A stretch of 46,764 nucleotides of DNA from Clostridia bacterium (GCA_017520705.1 JAFXFF010000019.1:1-46764), one strand, 5' to 3'. Positions 35,347 to 43,283 are shown, counted from the first letter of the stretch. Notes: generated from the letters alone by a model not told the origin. Translations and numbers: made by a program.

Positions 35347-36594
35347 TCACCTCGTATGACCGTTGCCGGTAATGACGTACTTGTAAGTGGTCAGCTCCGA
35401 AAGACCCATAGGGCCGCGGGCGTGGAGCTTTTGGGTGGAGATGCCCATCTCGCAACCGAGACCGAACTCGCCGCCGTCGGTGAAGCGGGTGGAAGCATTG
35501 ACGTACACCGCGGAGGAGTCCACCGCCGCGGTAAAGCGCGCCGCCGTGGCGGCGTCGGCGGTGACGATGGCCTCCGAGTGATGGGTGGAATGGGCGGCGA
35601 TATGGGCAATCGCCCCCTCCACGTCCTCCACCACGCGGACGGCGAGGATATAATCGAGAAATTCGGTGTCGAAGTCGGCTTCGCCGGCAAGAGTGCCGTC
35701 GATGATGGCGGCGGCTCTCTCGTCCAGCCGCAACTCAGCGGTGACGGCGCGGGCGGGGTCGCACAGGCGGGCTTTCAGACGGGGTAAGAATTCCGCAGCC
35801 ACGTCCTTATGGACGAGGCACACCTCGCAGGCGTTGCACACCGAGGGGCGGCTCATCTTGGCGTTGTCTACGATGTCCAATGCCATCTCAAGGTCGGCCG
35901 CCTTGTCCACATAAATGTGGCAGATGCCGGTGCCTGTTTGAATGCAGGGGACGGTGGCGTTCTCAATGCAGGCGCGGATGAGGCCTGCGCCGCCGCGGGG
36001 AATCAGCAGATCCACCAGATCGTCCGCCTTCATCAGCTCGGTAGCAGAGGCACGGGTGGTATCTTCAATGAGGTTGATCATATCCGCCGACAGGCCGACG
36101 GAAGAAATGCCGCAGCGCAGAGCGGTGACGATGGCGTTGGCGGAACGCCACGCCTCCTTGCCAACCCGCAGGACGCAAACGTTGCCCGATTTCACCGCCA
36201 GAGCGGCGGCGTCGGCGGTGACGTTGGGGCGGGACTCGTAGATGATCGCCACCACACCGATGGGGACGGATACCTTGCGGATGGTGAGGCCGTCGGCACG
36301 GATAGTTTCGGACAGTTGGTGCCCCACCGGATCGGGGAGCGCCGCCACCTGACGGATGCCCGCCGCCATGGCGGCGATGCGGGCCTCGGTCAGCGCCAAG
36401 CGATCCAGCATCACGGGGGATATGGTGGCTTTGGCCGCCTCCATATCCGCGGCGTTGGCAGCGAGGATGGGGGCGGTATCGTCCAAAAGCGCCTGCGCCA
36501 TGGCGGCGAGGGCGTTATTCTTTTGTTCGGTGGTGAGGGTGGACAAGGTGGCGGTGGCCGCCTTGGCGCGCAAGAGAATGTCACGGGTGGTCAT
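35347..36594 (-). CDS. proA: Gamma-glutamyl phosphate reductase
   Basis: ProA reduces glutamyl-5-phosphate to the semialdehyde. The 415-residue protein belongs to the aldehyde dehydrogenase fold: VPIGVVAIIYESRPNVTADAA, LRVGKEAWRSANAI, IPRGGAGLIRACIENATVPCIQTGTGICHIYVD in two blocks, and the catalytic Cys segment SRPSVCNACEVCLVHKDV. It ends with GPMGLSELTTYKYVITGNG. The start is ATG 36594 (it shares its A with the proB TGA) with AAAGGGGG 7 nt upstream; GTG 36597 is also in frame. Its stop codon forms part of the ancestral proC ribosome site. Confidence 0.96.
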   Translation of the reverse strand: MTTRDILLRAKAATATLSTLTTEQKNNALAAMAQALLDDTAPILAANAADMEAAKATISPVMLDRLALTEARIAAMAAGIRQVAALPDPVGHQLSETIRADGLTIRKVSVPIGVVAIIYESRPNVTADAAALAVKSGNVCVLRVGKEAWRSANAIVTALRCGISSVGLSADMINLIEDTTRASATELMKADDLVDLLIPRGGAGLIRACIENATVPCIQTGTGICHIYVDKAADLEMALDIVDNAKMSRPSVCNACEVCLVHKDVAAEFLPRLKARLCDPARAVTAELRLDERAAAIIDGTLAGEADFDTEFLDYILAVRVVEDVEGAIAHIAAHSTHHSEAIVTADAATAARFTAAVDSSAVYVNASTRFTDGGEFGLGCEMGISTQKLHARGPMGLSELTTYKYVITGNGHTR

Positions 36595-37367
36595 CACGCA
36601 TCCCCCTTTGCCACAAATTTAGTACCCACGGGTTTGCCCTCCACGATGTCGTACAGCACCGCCGGATCCTGGCCGTTGGCAATCACCATCGTGACCCCTG
36701 CTTCGGTGGAGATGCGGGCGGCAGACAGTTTGGTGGCCATGCCGCCGGTGCCCAGCTTGCTGCCGGCGCCGCCCACCATCGCTTCGATGGCAGGGGTAAT
36801 CTCACACACCTCGGTGAGCAGGGTGGCGGTGGGGTCGGTGTGGGGGTCGGCGGTGTAAAGGCCGTCGATGTCGGACAGAAGGATCAGCAGATCCGCCTGG
36901 GTGTGGGTGGCCACGATGGCGCCCAAGGTGTCGTTGTCGCCGATGACGATCTCTTCGGTGGCGACGGTATCGTTCTCATTGACGATGGGGAGGGCGCCCA
37001 GTTCCAACAAGCGGAATAAGGTGTTGCGGAAATTGTCCCGACGGTCATCGTGGGAGAGGTCCGCACCCGTCAGCAGAATCTGTGCCACGGTGTGATTGTG
37101 CTCGGTGAAGAGTTTGTCATAGGTGTACATCAGCTCGCACTGGCCCACGGCGGCGGCGGCCTGCTTGGTAGGGATGTCGGTGGGGCGGCAGGGCAGGCTC
37201 AACTTGCCCACCCCCATACCGATGGCGCCGCTGGACACCAAAATCAGTTGATGACCCGCGTTTTTTAGATCGCTCATCACGGCGCAGAGCTGCTCAACGC
37301 GACGAATATTAAGAAGTCCCGTGGGATGCGCCAGCGTTGACGTGCCCACTTTCACAACAATACGCAT
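36594..37367 (-). CDS. proB: Glutamate 5-kinase without PUA domain
   Basis: ProB phosphorylates glutamate to start proline synthesis. The 257-residue protein contains only the amino-acid kinase domain: RIVVKVGTSTLAH, LILVSSGAIGMGVGKL, ILLTGADLSHDDRRDNFRNTL, PIVNENDTVATEEI and GGMATKLSAARISTEAGV. The C-terminal PUA domain found in E. coli (367 residues) is absent, a common short form in Firmicutes. AAAGGAA lies 9 nt before ATG 37367. It overlaps proA. Confidence 0.96.
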   Translation of the reverse strand: MRIVVKVGTSTLAHPTGLLNIRRVEQLCAVMSDLKNAGHQLILVSSGAIGMGVGKLSLPCRPTDIPTKQAAAAVGQCELMYTYDKLFTEHNHTVAQILLTGADLSHDDRRDNFRNTLFRLLELGALPIVNENDTVATEEIVIGDNDTLGAIVATHTQADLLILLSDIDGLYTADPHTDPTATLLTEVCEITPAIEAMVGGAGSKLGTGGMATKLSAARISTEAGVTMVIANGQDPAVLYDIVEGKPVGTKFVAKGDA

Positions 37368-37407
37368 ATTCTCTCGTTCCTTTCCGAGAAAGTATCATCA
37401 TTCCAAT

Positions 37408-37436
37408 AGTGTAGCACACTAAAGCGCTAAAATCAA
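37408..37436 (-). promoter_or_regulatory. Promoter of the proBA-proC operon
   Basis: On the minus strand, TTGATT (37436-37431), 17-bp spacer, TACACT (37413-37408). The leader is about 35 nt, too short for a T-box or riboswitch. Confidence 0.8.
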
Positions 37437-37469
37437 GGGGTTGGGGAAATAAATTTGCGGGCAGACGTG

Positions 37470-37531
37470 AAAGCGGCGGGAGCAAGCCCCCACCCCAGAA
37501 ACGCAGGAGGGAGACTCGCAGGACGGCGTCC
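37470..37531. repeat. Dispersed GC-rich repeat R2
   Basis: Contains 21 bp (37471-37491) identical to 16001-16021 (core GCGGCGGGAGCAAGCCCCC), then an imperfect GGACGGCGTCC dyad. It lies in the 37368-37714 gap between divergent promoters. Confidence 0.65.
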
Positions 37532-37573
37532 TGACAAAAACATCGGTTTATGCAAAAACTGCGTATGAAGGAC

Positions 37574-37602
37574 TTGTATTTTACAAATAAATATGGTATA
37601 CT
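37574..37602 (+). promoter_or_regulatory. Sigma-A promoter of the propeller/C39 lipoprotein
   Basis: TTGTAT (37574-37579), 17-bp spacer, TATACT (37597-37602). It lies directly before the decayed uvrB remnant, so the remnant forms the leader of the lipoprotein transcript. Confidence 0.82.
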
Positions 37603-37615
37603 GTATGAATTAACG

Positions 37616-37699
37616 AACAAACATTCGGAGGCGTGGCTTTGCCGTGAATTCCGTCAGCTCTGCCCCGAAAATGCGGCAGAGTATTATGCCTCCAAGTAA
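37616..37699 (+). pseudogene. Decayed uvrB 5' fragment (oldest copy)
   Basis: Translating from AAC 37616 gives a frame with no start codon containing LCREFRQLCPENAAEYY and then ASK and TAA. It aligns without gaps to [17 protein letters not shown] of UvrB (codons ~73-91), preceded by NK in both. Nucleotide identity with the intact uvrB over the last ~50 bp is roughly three quarters by eye. It ends at the same uvrB codon as the fragment at 39426-39698. The rest of the 5' end is gone. It is the leader of the downstream lipoprotein gene. Confidence 0.75.
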
Positions 37700-37714
37700 C
37701 AAGGGGAAATCAAT

Positions 37715-39388
37715 ATGAAAAAATTAGGTTGTTTTATACTGTTGATCGTATTTGTCTTTACCGGTCTTTTCGGTTGTTCAAAAAACGAAGCGTCCTCTAA
37801 AAACGAGGGCACAAACGATTCAGAGGACTCTATCAGCAATATCATCGGGGAAATCACCCTGGACAAAGATCTTGCTGAAGTTTCTCATTTGAACGGTATC
37901 GTCAAAATTGACTCGATCGCTTCCGGGCTGGACACCTTTTCCTTTGACACCATCCTGTTGGATCTTGAAAAAGGCGAAAAGCTGTGCGAAGTTTCCTTTG
38001 CAGAGGGCGCGTGGGTAAGCGGCTTAACCGAGAACGGGTTTTATGCCGTCAATATGCCGGCAAAAGAACTGAAGATATACGATAAATCGGGTAACATAAC
38101 GAAAGAGGTTACCTTTTCGGGCGTCAGTGAGCCGATGCACTTCTGTGCTTTAAGCGAAAACGAGAAATATTTTGTCTATACGAATCCTACGGGAGCACAG
38201 GCAACGGTCATCCATCTGACCGACAACAGCAAAAACGTCATCGACCTGACATCTCCCCCTCGCGACCTGATCTCTTTTAAGGACAACGTCCTAAAACTGG
38301 TCAGCATCGGCGGCGAGGTGTTTGAGCTGGACGTAACGAAGGCAAGCTATACCCTCGTATTGGCAGACAAAAGAATCCATCGCTTTTCCTCTCACTATTG
38401 CCTCGGGGAAACCGAGAATAATTTCCTGTTGGAAAATGCGGAGGGATGCTCCTACGTTCCCCTATCGTCTGCGGATGAAATCGTGGTCGGTTTGGGAGAA
38501 AGCGGCTTTGCAACCACCTGCGTTTCTCAGAACAAAAACCATCTGCGATTCTACGATCTGAACAAGAAAACCATCTCCTATTACGACACGACCGAATCGG
38601 TTGAACAAATCTGTTACGTGGATGACCAAACGGCGTTGGCGGTGACCGGTTCTCCGATGGAAAAGCGGCATAAGATCATTTTGTGTAAGCCCACATCCCC
38701 CGAAGAACTCACCGTATTGTCCCGGGATATTGCCGTGAATACCGAGCCGGAACACAGCACCTCCCAAGAGGTGACCACTACCCCCAGCAAGCTGATTAGC
38801 AACGTGCCCGCCATCCATCAATTCCCCCAGTATCCCACAGGTTGCGAATCGGTTGCCGCGGTTATGGCTTTGCGTTATGGCGGAAACCAAATCTCCGTGG
38901 AGCAGTTTGTGGAGGATTTTTTGCCTAAAAGCCGTGATTTCTACGTAGAAAGCGGAATGAATTTCGGCCCTTCTCCCTATGAGTATTTTATCGGAAATCC
39001 GAAATCCGCGGCTTCTTACGGCTGTATGGCGCCGGTGATTGAAAAAGCACTTCTTGCGTGCATCGGTGATTCCGCATCCGTCAACAATCTGTCCGGTATG
39101 TCGCTGGAGGAAATATGTGATCAATACATTGATCAGGATATTCCGGTCATTATGTGGGCAACCATCAACATGCTCGAAACCAACCCTAAAAACTCGTGGT
39201 ATTTAAGCGATGGGACCCGCTTTACTTGGCCCGGAAACGAACACTGCATGTTGTTGGTGGGCTATGATGACACGAACTATTATTTTAATGATCCCTACGT
39301 CGGAAAATTGGTGGCCTATGACAAGACGTTAACCGAGGACCGATTTGCCGAGTTGGGCAGGCAGGCTCTTGCTGTTTTGCCACAGTAA
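37715..39388 (+). CDS. Lipoprotein: beta-propeller-like domain fused to a C39 peptidase
   Basis: A 557-residue lipoprotein. The signal peptide MKKLGCFILLIVFVFTGLF ends in lipobox LFGC. Residues ~50-335 contain repeated beta-rich units (GLTENGFYAVNMPAKELKIYD, CALSENEKYFVYTNPTG, CVSQNKNHLRFYDLNKKTISYYD) like a beta-propeller. Residues ~365-557 form a Peptidase_C39_2-like domain: YPTGCESVAAVMALRYGG (Cys ~377), SYGCMAPVIEKAL, NEHCMLLVGYDD (His ~509) and FNDPYVG (Asp). The peptidase part is a paralogue of the 26755-27468 protein. It lies between two uvrB 5' fragments and may be cargo of an older insertion. The substrate is unknown. Confidence 0.8.
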   Translation: MKKLGCFILLIVFVFTGLFGCSKNEASSKNEGTNDSEDSISNIIGEITLDKDLAEVSHLNGIVKIDSIASGLDTFSFDTILLDLEKGEKLCEVSFAEGAWVSGLTENGFYAVNMPAKELKIYDKSGNITKEVTFSGVSEPMHFCALSENEKYFVYTNPTGAQATVIHLTDNSKNVIDLTSPPRDLISFKDNVLKLVSIGGEVFELDVTKASYTLVLADKRIHRFSSHYCLGETENNFLLENAEGCSYVPLSSADEIVVGLGESGFATTCVSQNKNHLRFYDLNKKTISYYDTTESVEQICYVDDQTALAVTGSPMEKRHKIILCKPTSPEELTVLSRDIAVNTEPEHSTSQEVTTTPSKLISNVPAIHQFPQYPTGCESVAAVMALRYGGNQISVEQFVEDFLPKSRDFYVESGMNFGPSPYEYFIGNPKSAASYGCMAPVIEKALLACIGDSASVNNLSGMSLEEICDQYIDQDIPVIMWATINMLETNPKNSWYLSDGTRFTWPGNEHCMLLVGYDDTNYYFNDPYVGKLVAYDKTLTEDRFAELGRQALAVLPQ

Positions 39389-39425
39389 ACGCCGTTAAGA
39401 AAAGCGGAGAAAGGAGTGAGAACAA

Positions 39426-39698
39426 GTGGACAAGTTCAAATTGGTAGCGCCCTATGCGCCCACGGGTGACCAGCCGGAGGCCATCGACAAACTGGTGGCG
39501 GGTATTCAGCGGGGCGACAAGGAGCAGACCCTGCTGGGCGTCACCAGCTCGGGTAAGACCTTTACCATGGCCAACGTCATCGCACGGGTGAACAAGCCCA
39601 CCCTCGTCCTCGCTCACAACAAGACGCTGGCGGCGCAGCTGTGTAGTGAGTTCCGCGAATTCTTTCCCGAGAATGCGGTGGAATACTTCGTCTCCTAA
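39426..39698 (+). pseudogene. Truncated uvrB 5' end (90 codons)
   Basis: GTG 39426 follows AAAGGAGTGAGAAC, nearly the same ribosome site as the intact uvrB. The 90-residue product begins [20 protein letters not shown], has the Walker A stretch [13 protein letters not shown], and stops after AVEYFVS with TAA. It aligns without gaps to residues 2-91 of UvrB at about 85% identity by eye, with the last ~30 residues identical. Its GC-rich codon use matches the downstream two thirds of the intact uvrB, which suggests it is the host's former 5' end. It could still be translated, but it lacks all helicase motifs beyond Walker A. Confidence 0.88.
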
Positions 39699-39791
39699 CA
39701 CAAGATTTACACTAAAAACCGTGATAAAACGCCATTTTTAAGGGCTTTTTAACACAGGATAACACTGGGCAACACTGCATAAACCAAATAA

Positions 39792-39816
39792 CTTTGTGAC
39801 CTGAATTCGTGTAATT
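39792..39816 (+). repeat. 25-bp direct repeat, left copy
   Basis: TTTGTGACCT-GAATTCGTGT-AATTT. It matches the copy at 41201-41225 at 24 of 25 positions (G versus A at position 11). Confidence 0.9.
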
Positions 39817-39858
39817 TCGTTTATAACAGTATTTGTGTCACAGAAAGACAGGTAAAAA

Positions 39859-40905
39859 ATGAACTACATACAGTTTCAAAAGCAAATAGAGTTTCTTCTT
39901 AAATATGCTTCTCCCAACATTCAATATCGGGTTAAGAAAGAAATATTAAAGGAAGCAACAGACTCTCCAGAAATGCTGGAATTACAGGCTAAAATCTTAA
40001 CTTTGCCCAAGGTTAAAAAAGCTTTTGCTTGTCAACGAGATAATGGGTTTTTTGGTTCTGTTCTCCACGGTGTATACTTTGACGGCTTCGATTCAACAGT
40101 TAATTTGTTAAAGAGAAACGGCGTGGAGGTTACTGATCCTCGCATGGTAAAGGCCAAAGACGCACTTGCAAATTGGCAGGAGTATGAACGAGACCATTTT
40201 TATAAATCGGGCAATGCCATGGACGAACACGGTCGAGGTGGGTTCCGTGCAATTTGGGCAGAACAGCTTGTTGAGCTTGGCGCGGATGAGGGTTTACCTC
40301 AGATACAAGAGCAAATTTCTAATGCGCTAAACGCTTTCTGTGGAGCACTGCTATATTCAACTCCTGATGATTTTTCAAAGAAAGCAACCTTTCGCGGGCA
40401 GCCTTGCCGTTATTACATTAAGGGATCAACTTTCCCTGCAGCGAACCATATCAGCATTTTAGAAAAAACACTTTCTTGGAGAAGTCCCGAAAATCTTGAG
40501 ATGGTTAGGAAGTCGTATTGGCACTGTAAGGAAATCATGAAAGACTATCATGACGGGTTCATTTATATTAACTGCGGTCATTTTGTCGGTCCTTTTAATT
40601 ACAACTGGAATGCTCCGAAAGAGAGAATCAGTATTCGCAGTTTTGATGACCATCCGATAGATTTTGCCTGGTTTATGAGAGGACTCGGTACAGCGTCGAT
40701 TAGTTATCCAATCTTTGATGATGGTAATCCGTATTTGGTAGAGTCGCTTGCTGAAATGATTACTGATGAAAATCTCATTAGCAATATCAGTGAAGAACAA
40801 ATGCGTCATTTCAAAAACTATTCCTCACTTGTACCTTCTTGGCGAAAAAAGGAAAGCATAGCTTGTGATATTTACTTTCCAATACTTTTGGCTTTGTGTA
40901 AATAG
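39859..40905 (+). CDS. Hypothetical AT-rich cargo protein
   Basis: A 348-residue soluble protein of unknown family. It begins MNYIQFQKQIEFLLKYASPN and contains IQYRVKKEILKEATDSPEMLELQAKIL, DNGFFGSVLHGVYFDGFDSTVNLLKRNGVEV, FRGQPCRYYIKGSTFPAANHISILEKTL and WFMRGLGTASISYPIFDDGNPYLVESLAEMI. The pattern of helices and the GFFG/GVYFDGFDSTV segment faintly recalls alpha-alpha toroid (prenyltransferase-like) proteins, but no family is claimed. No signal peptide. Codon use is strongly AT-rich compared with the neighbours. It lies between the direct repeats. A weak ribosome site (GACAGGT) precedes ATG 39859. Confidence 0.7.
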   Translation: MNYIQFQKQIEFLLKYASPNIQYRVKKEILKEATDSPEMLELQAKILTLPKVKKAFACQRDNGFFGSVLHGVYFDGFDSTVNLLKRNGVEVTDPRMVKAKDALANWQEYERDHFYKSGNAMDEHGRGGFRAIWAEQLVELGADEGLPQIQEQISNALNAFCGALLYSTPDDFSKKATFRGQPCRYYIKGSTFPAANHISILEKTLSWRSPENLEMVRKSYWHCKEIMKDYHDGFIYINCGHFVGPFNYNWNAPKERISIRSFDDHPIDFAWFMRGLGTASISYPIFDDGNPYLVESLAEMITDENLISNISEEQMRHFKNYSSLVPSWRKKESIACDIYFPILLALCK

Positions 40906-40970
40906 AATATCCAAATAAAACGGTGAACTTCATACAAAACCATATATTTTGAAAATTGGAGCTATAAAAA

Positions 40971-41099
40971 ATGAAAGAAAAATTACTAACAGGAATAATA
41001 CCACACCAAGAAAAGCCAATAGTTTTTTCCGCCGATAAAGACAACTATAAATTCACATTTATGACCAATGAAACTATTCATTTGGTGAAAGCTCTATAG
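40971..41099 (+). CDS. Small frame, possibly a truncated cargo gene
   Basis: A 42-codon frame (start MKEKLLTGIIPHQEKPIVFS, end NETIHLVKAL) with TTGGAG about 9 nt upstream of ATG 40971. Composition is as AT-rich as the neighbour. It looks like the first part of a larger protein cut short, but no family is recognised. The rest of the 40906-41312 gap holds the right direct repeat and a promoter. Confidence 0.35.
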   Translation: MKEKLLTGIIPHQEKPIVFSADKDNYKFTFMTNETIHLVKAL

Positions 41100-41200
41100 A
41101 AATCCCTTTTCCTTTGAAATAGCGGTTTAACCCTACCTGAATACTTGGCTTAATATTTTGTGTTTTGGCTGATAGTAATTCTTTGACTATCTCAAAGAAA

Positions 41201-41225
41201 TTTGTGACCTAAATTCGTGTAATTT
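41201..41225 (+). repeat. 25-bp direct repeat, right copy
   Basis: TTTGTGACCT-AAATTCGTGT-AATTT, 1409 bp from the left copy. Its TTGTGA forms the -35 of a promoter for the intact uvrB. Confidence 0.9.
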
Positions 41226-41230
41226 ACTAT
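41202..41230 (+). promoter_or_regulatory. Probable promoter for the restored uvrB
   Basis: TTGTGA (41202-41207), 17-bp spacer, TACTAT (41225-41230), about 80 nt before GTG 41313. In the left repeat copy the -35 is present, but the bases in the -10 position are TCGTTT. Confidence 0.55.
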
Positions 41231-41312
41231 TCGCCCACTTTTTGAGTAAAATTTTAGAGAATTTAAGACAAGAAAATGGCAGAAAATAATCAAAAAAGAG
41301 AGGAGTGAGAAC

Positions 41313-43283
41313 GTGCCGGATAAGTTTATTTTACATTCTCCCTATCAGCCGACGGGTGATCAGCCGGAGGCGATCGAGAAGCTGACCGCAGGCATCCAAA
41401 ACGGCTTAAAAGAGCAGGTTTTGCTTGGTGTTACAGGTAGTGGCAAGACCTTTACTATGGCAAATATTATTGCTAATGTGAACCGCCCGACACTCGTTCT
41501 CGCTCACAACAAAACCCTCGCCGCACAGCTTTGTAGTGAGTTCCGCGAGTTCTTCCCCGAAAATGCGGTGGAGTATTTTGTTTCTTATTACGACTACTAT
41601 CAACCGGAGGCGTACATCCCCTCCACCGACACCTACATCGAAAAAGACTCCGCCATCAACGACGAGATCGACCGTCTGCGCCACTCCGCCACCTCCGCCC
41701 TCTCCGAGCGGCGGGACGTGATCATCGTGGCCAGCGTGTCCTGCATCTATACCTTAGGTGACCCCATCGACTACCGCAGTATGGTGATTTCTCTGCGGCA
41801 GGGGATGGAGAAAAAGCGGGACGACCTCTTACACAAACTGGTGGAGCTGCAATACGAGCGCAACGACATCAGCCTCACCCGTAACAAATTCCGTGTCCGC
41901 GGCGACGTGGTGGAGGTGTATCCCGCCTATTCGGAAAACACCGTGTTTCGCATCGAGTTTTTCGGGGACGAGATTGACCGCATCAGCGAGATCCACGCCC
42001 TGACGGGCGAGGTGAAGGCGGTCATCAGCCACGTGGCCTTTTTCCCCGCCAGCCACTACATTATCCCCCAAGAGAAGATGGCGGCGGCACTGGAACGCAT
42101 CCGCGAGGAGATGGAAACCGTACACGCAAACTTCATCGCCGAGGGGAAGTTATTGGAGGCGCAACGTATCCTCCAGCGCACCACCTACGATATGGAGATG
42201 CTGCAGGAGATCGGATTCTGCAAGGGTATCGAGAACTACTCCCGTGTGCTGTCGGGCCGCGAGCCGGGCAGCACCCCCTGCACCCTGCTGGATTATTTCC
42301 CCGACGATTTTCTGCTGTTTGTGGACGAGAGCCACGTCACCCTGCCCCAGGTGCGGGGTATGTACGGCGGCGACTACGCCCGCAAAAAGAGCTTGGTGGA
42401 CTATGGCTTCCGTCTGCCCAGCGCCTACGACAACCGTCCCCTGAATTTTGACGAATTCTACGGTCACATCAACCAGGCCGTGTTTGTTTCCGCCACCCCC
42501 GGCGAGTTGGAAAAGAGCAAGAGCGCTCAGATCGTGGAGCAGGTCATCCGTCCCACGGGCTTGTTAGACCCGCTGGTGTCGGTGCGGCCCGTGGAGGGGC
42601 AGATCGACGACCTGATGGAGGAGATTCGCATCCGCACCCAGCGAGAGGAGCGTGTGCTGGTCACCACCCTGACCAAGAAGATGGCGGAGGACCTGACCAC
42701 CTACCTAGATGGGCACGGCGTCAAGGTGCGGTATATGCACCACGACATCGACACCATGGAGCGTATGCAGATCATCCGCGACCTGCGATTGGGTGAATTT
42801 GACGTGTTGGTAGGCATCAACCTGCTGCGCGAGGGCCTCGACATCCCCGAAGTATCGCTGGTGGCGATTCTGGACGCGGATAAGGAAGGCTTCCTGCGCA
42901 GCGAGACCTCCCTCATCCAGACCATCGGACGTGCGGCACGTAATGCGGCGGGCGAGGTCATTATGTACGCCGACAGCGTGACCCCCTCCATGGAGGCGGC
43001 GCTGATGGAGACCGACCGCAGACGGCAGATTCAGGCCGCCTATAACGAGGCGAACGGCATCGTGCCCCAGACCATCCGCAAGGACGTTCGGGACGTGCTG
43101 GAGATCTCCGCAGGAGCGGGAAAGAATAACAAAAACGCCAAGGGTATGCGCCTGACCCGCGCCGAGCGAGAGGAACTCATCCGCCAGCTCACCAAGGAAA
43201 TGAAGAATGCGTCGAGGTTGCTGGAATTCGAGCACGCGGCGATTCTACGTGATAGAATTAAAGAACTGCAGCAGATGAAGTAG
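41313..43283 (+). CDS. uvrB: Excinuclease ABC subunit B (composite gene)
   Basis: UvrB is the damage-verifying helicase of nucleotide excision repair, working with UvrA (coded next) and UvrC. The 656-residue protein is full length. It has Walker [14 protein letters not shown] (~39-51), the beta-hairpin [21 protein letters not shown] starting near 92 in pieces, [14 protein letters not shown], the helicase motifs [10 protein letters not shown] and [23 protein letters not shown], and the C-terminal UVR motif [16 protein letters not shown]. It starts at GTG 41313 after GAGGAGTGA. Codons up to about 91 are AT-richer than the rest, suggesting a chimera with a foreign 5' end. Confidence 0.97.
   Translation: MPDKFILHSPYQPTGDQPEAIEKLTAGIQNGLKEQVLLGVTGSGKTFTMANIIANVNRPTLVLAHNKTLAAQLCSEFREFFPENAVEYFVSYYDYYQPEAYIPSTDTYIEKDSAINDEIDRLRHSATSALSERRDVIIVASVSCIYTLGDPIDYRSMVISLRQGMEKKRDDLLHKLVELQYERNDISLTRNKFRVRGDVVEVYPAYSENTVFRIEFFGDEIDRISEIHALTGEVKAVISHVAFFPASHYIIPQEKMAAALERIREEMETVHANFIAEGKLLEAQRILQRTTYDMEMLQEIGFCKGIENYSRVLSGREPGSTPCTLLDYFPDDFLLFVDESHVTLPQVRGMYGGDYARKKSLVDYGFRLPSAYDNRPLNFDEFYGHINQAVFVSATPGELEKSKSAQIVEQVIRPTGLLDPLVSVRPVEGQIDDLMEEIRIRTQREERVLVTTLTKKMAEDLTTYLDGHGVKVRYMHHDIDTMERMQIIRDLRLGEFDVLVGINLLREGLDIPEVSLVAILDADKEGFLRSETSLIQTIGRAARNAAGEVIMYADSVTPSMEAALMETDRRRQIQAAYNEANGIVPQTIRKDVRDVLEISAGAGKNNKNAKGMRLTRAEREELIRQLTKEMKNASRLLEFEHAAILRDRIKELQQMK

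Larger units (their letters stand above)
39699..41312 (+). mobile_element. AT-rich insert between split and restored uvrB
   Basis: About 1.6 kb of low-GC DNA lies between the truncated uvrB 5' end and the intact uvrB. It holds a 348-codon gene, a 42-codon frame, two 25-bp direct repeats (39792-39816, 41201-41225) and a promoter facing uvrB. If the model is right, the element also includes the AT-rich first ~275 bp of uvrB. No integrase or transposase gene is present. The exact ends are not known. It starts TAACACAAG, with a related TAACAAGG after the 37616-37699 remnant. Confidence 0.6.

Noticed and set aside
35809-36858. 349-codon frame opposite proA/proB
   Set aside because: Spans two real genes on the other strand with typical shadow composition.
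39426-39698. Functional small protein derived from UvrB
   Set aside because: It has a start signal, but it ends in the middle of the ATPase domain and a complete uvrB follows; treated as a remnant, although translation cannot be excluded.
39699-41312. Ordinary insertion sequence between the uvrB copies
   Set aside because: No transposase frame and no terminal inverted repeats; the 25-bp repeats are direct, and the 348-codon product has no transposase motif that I can see.
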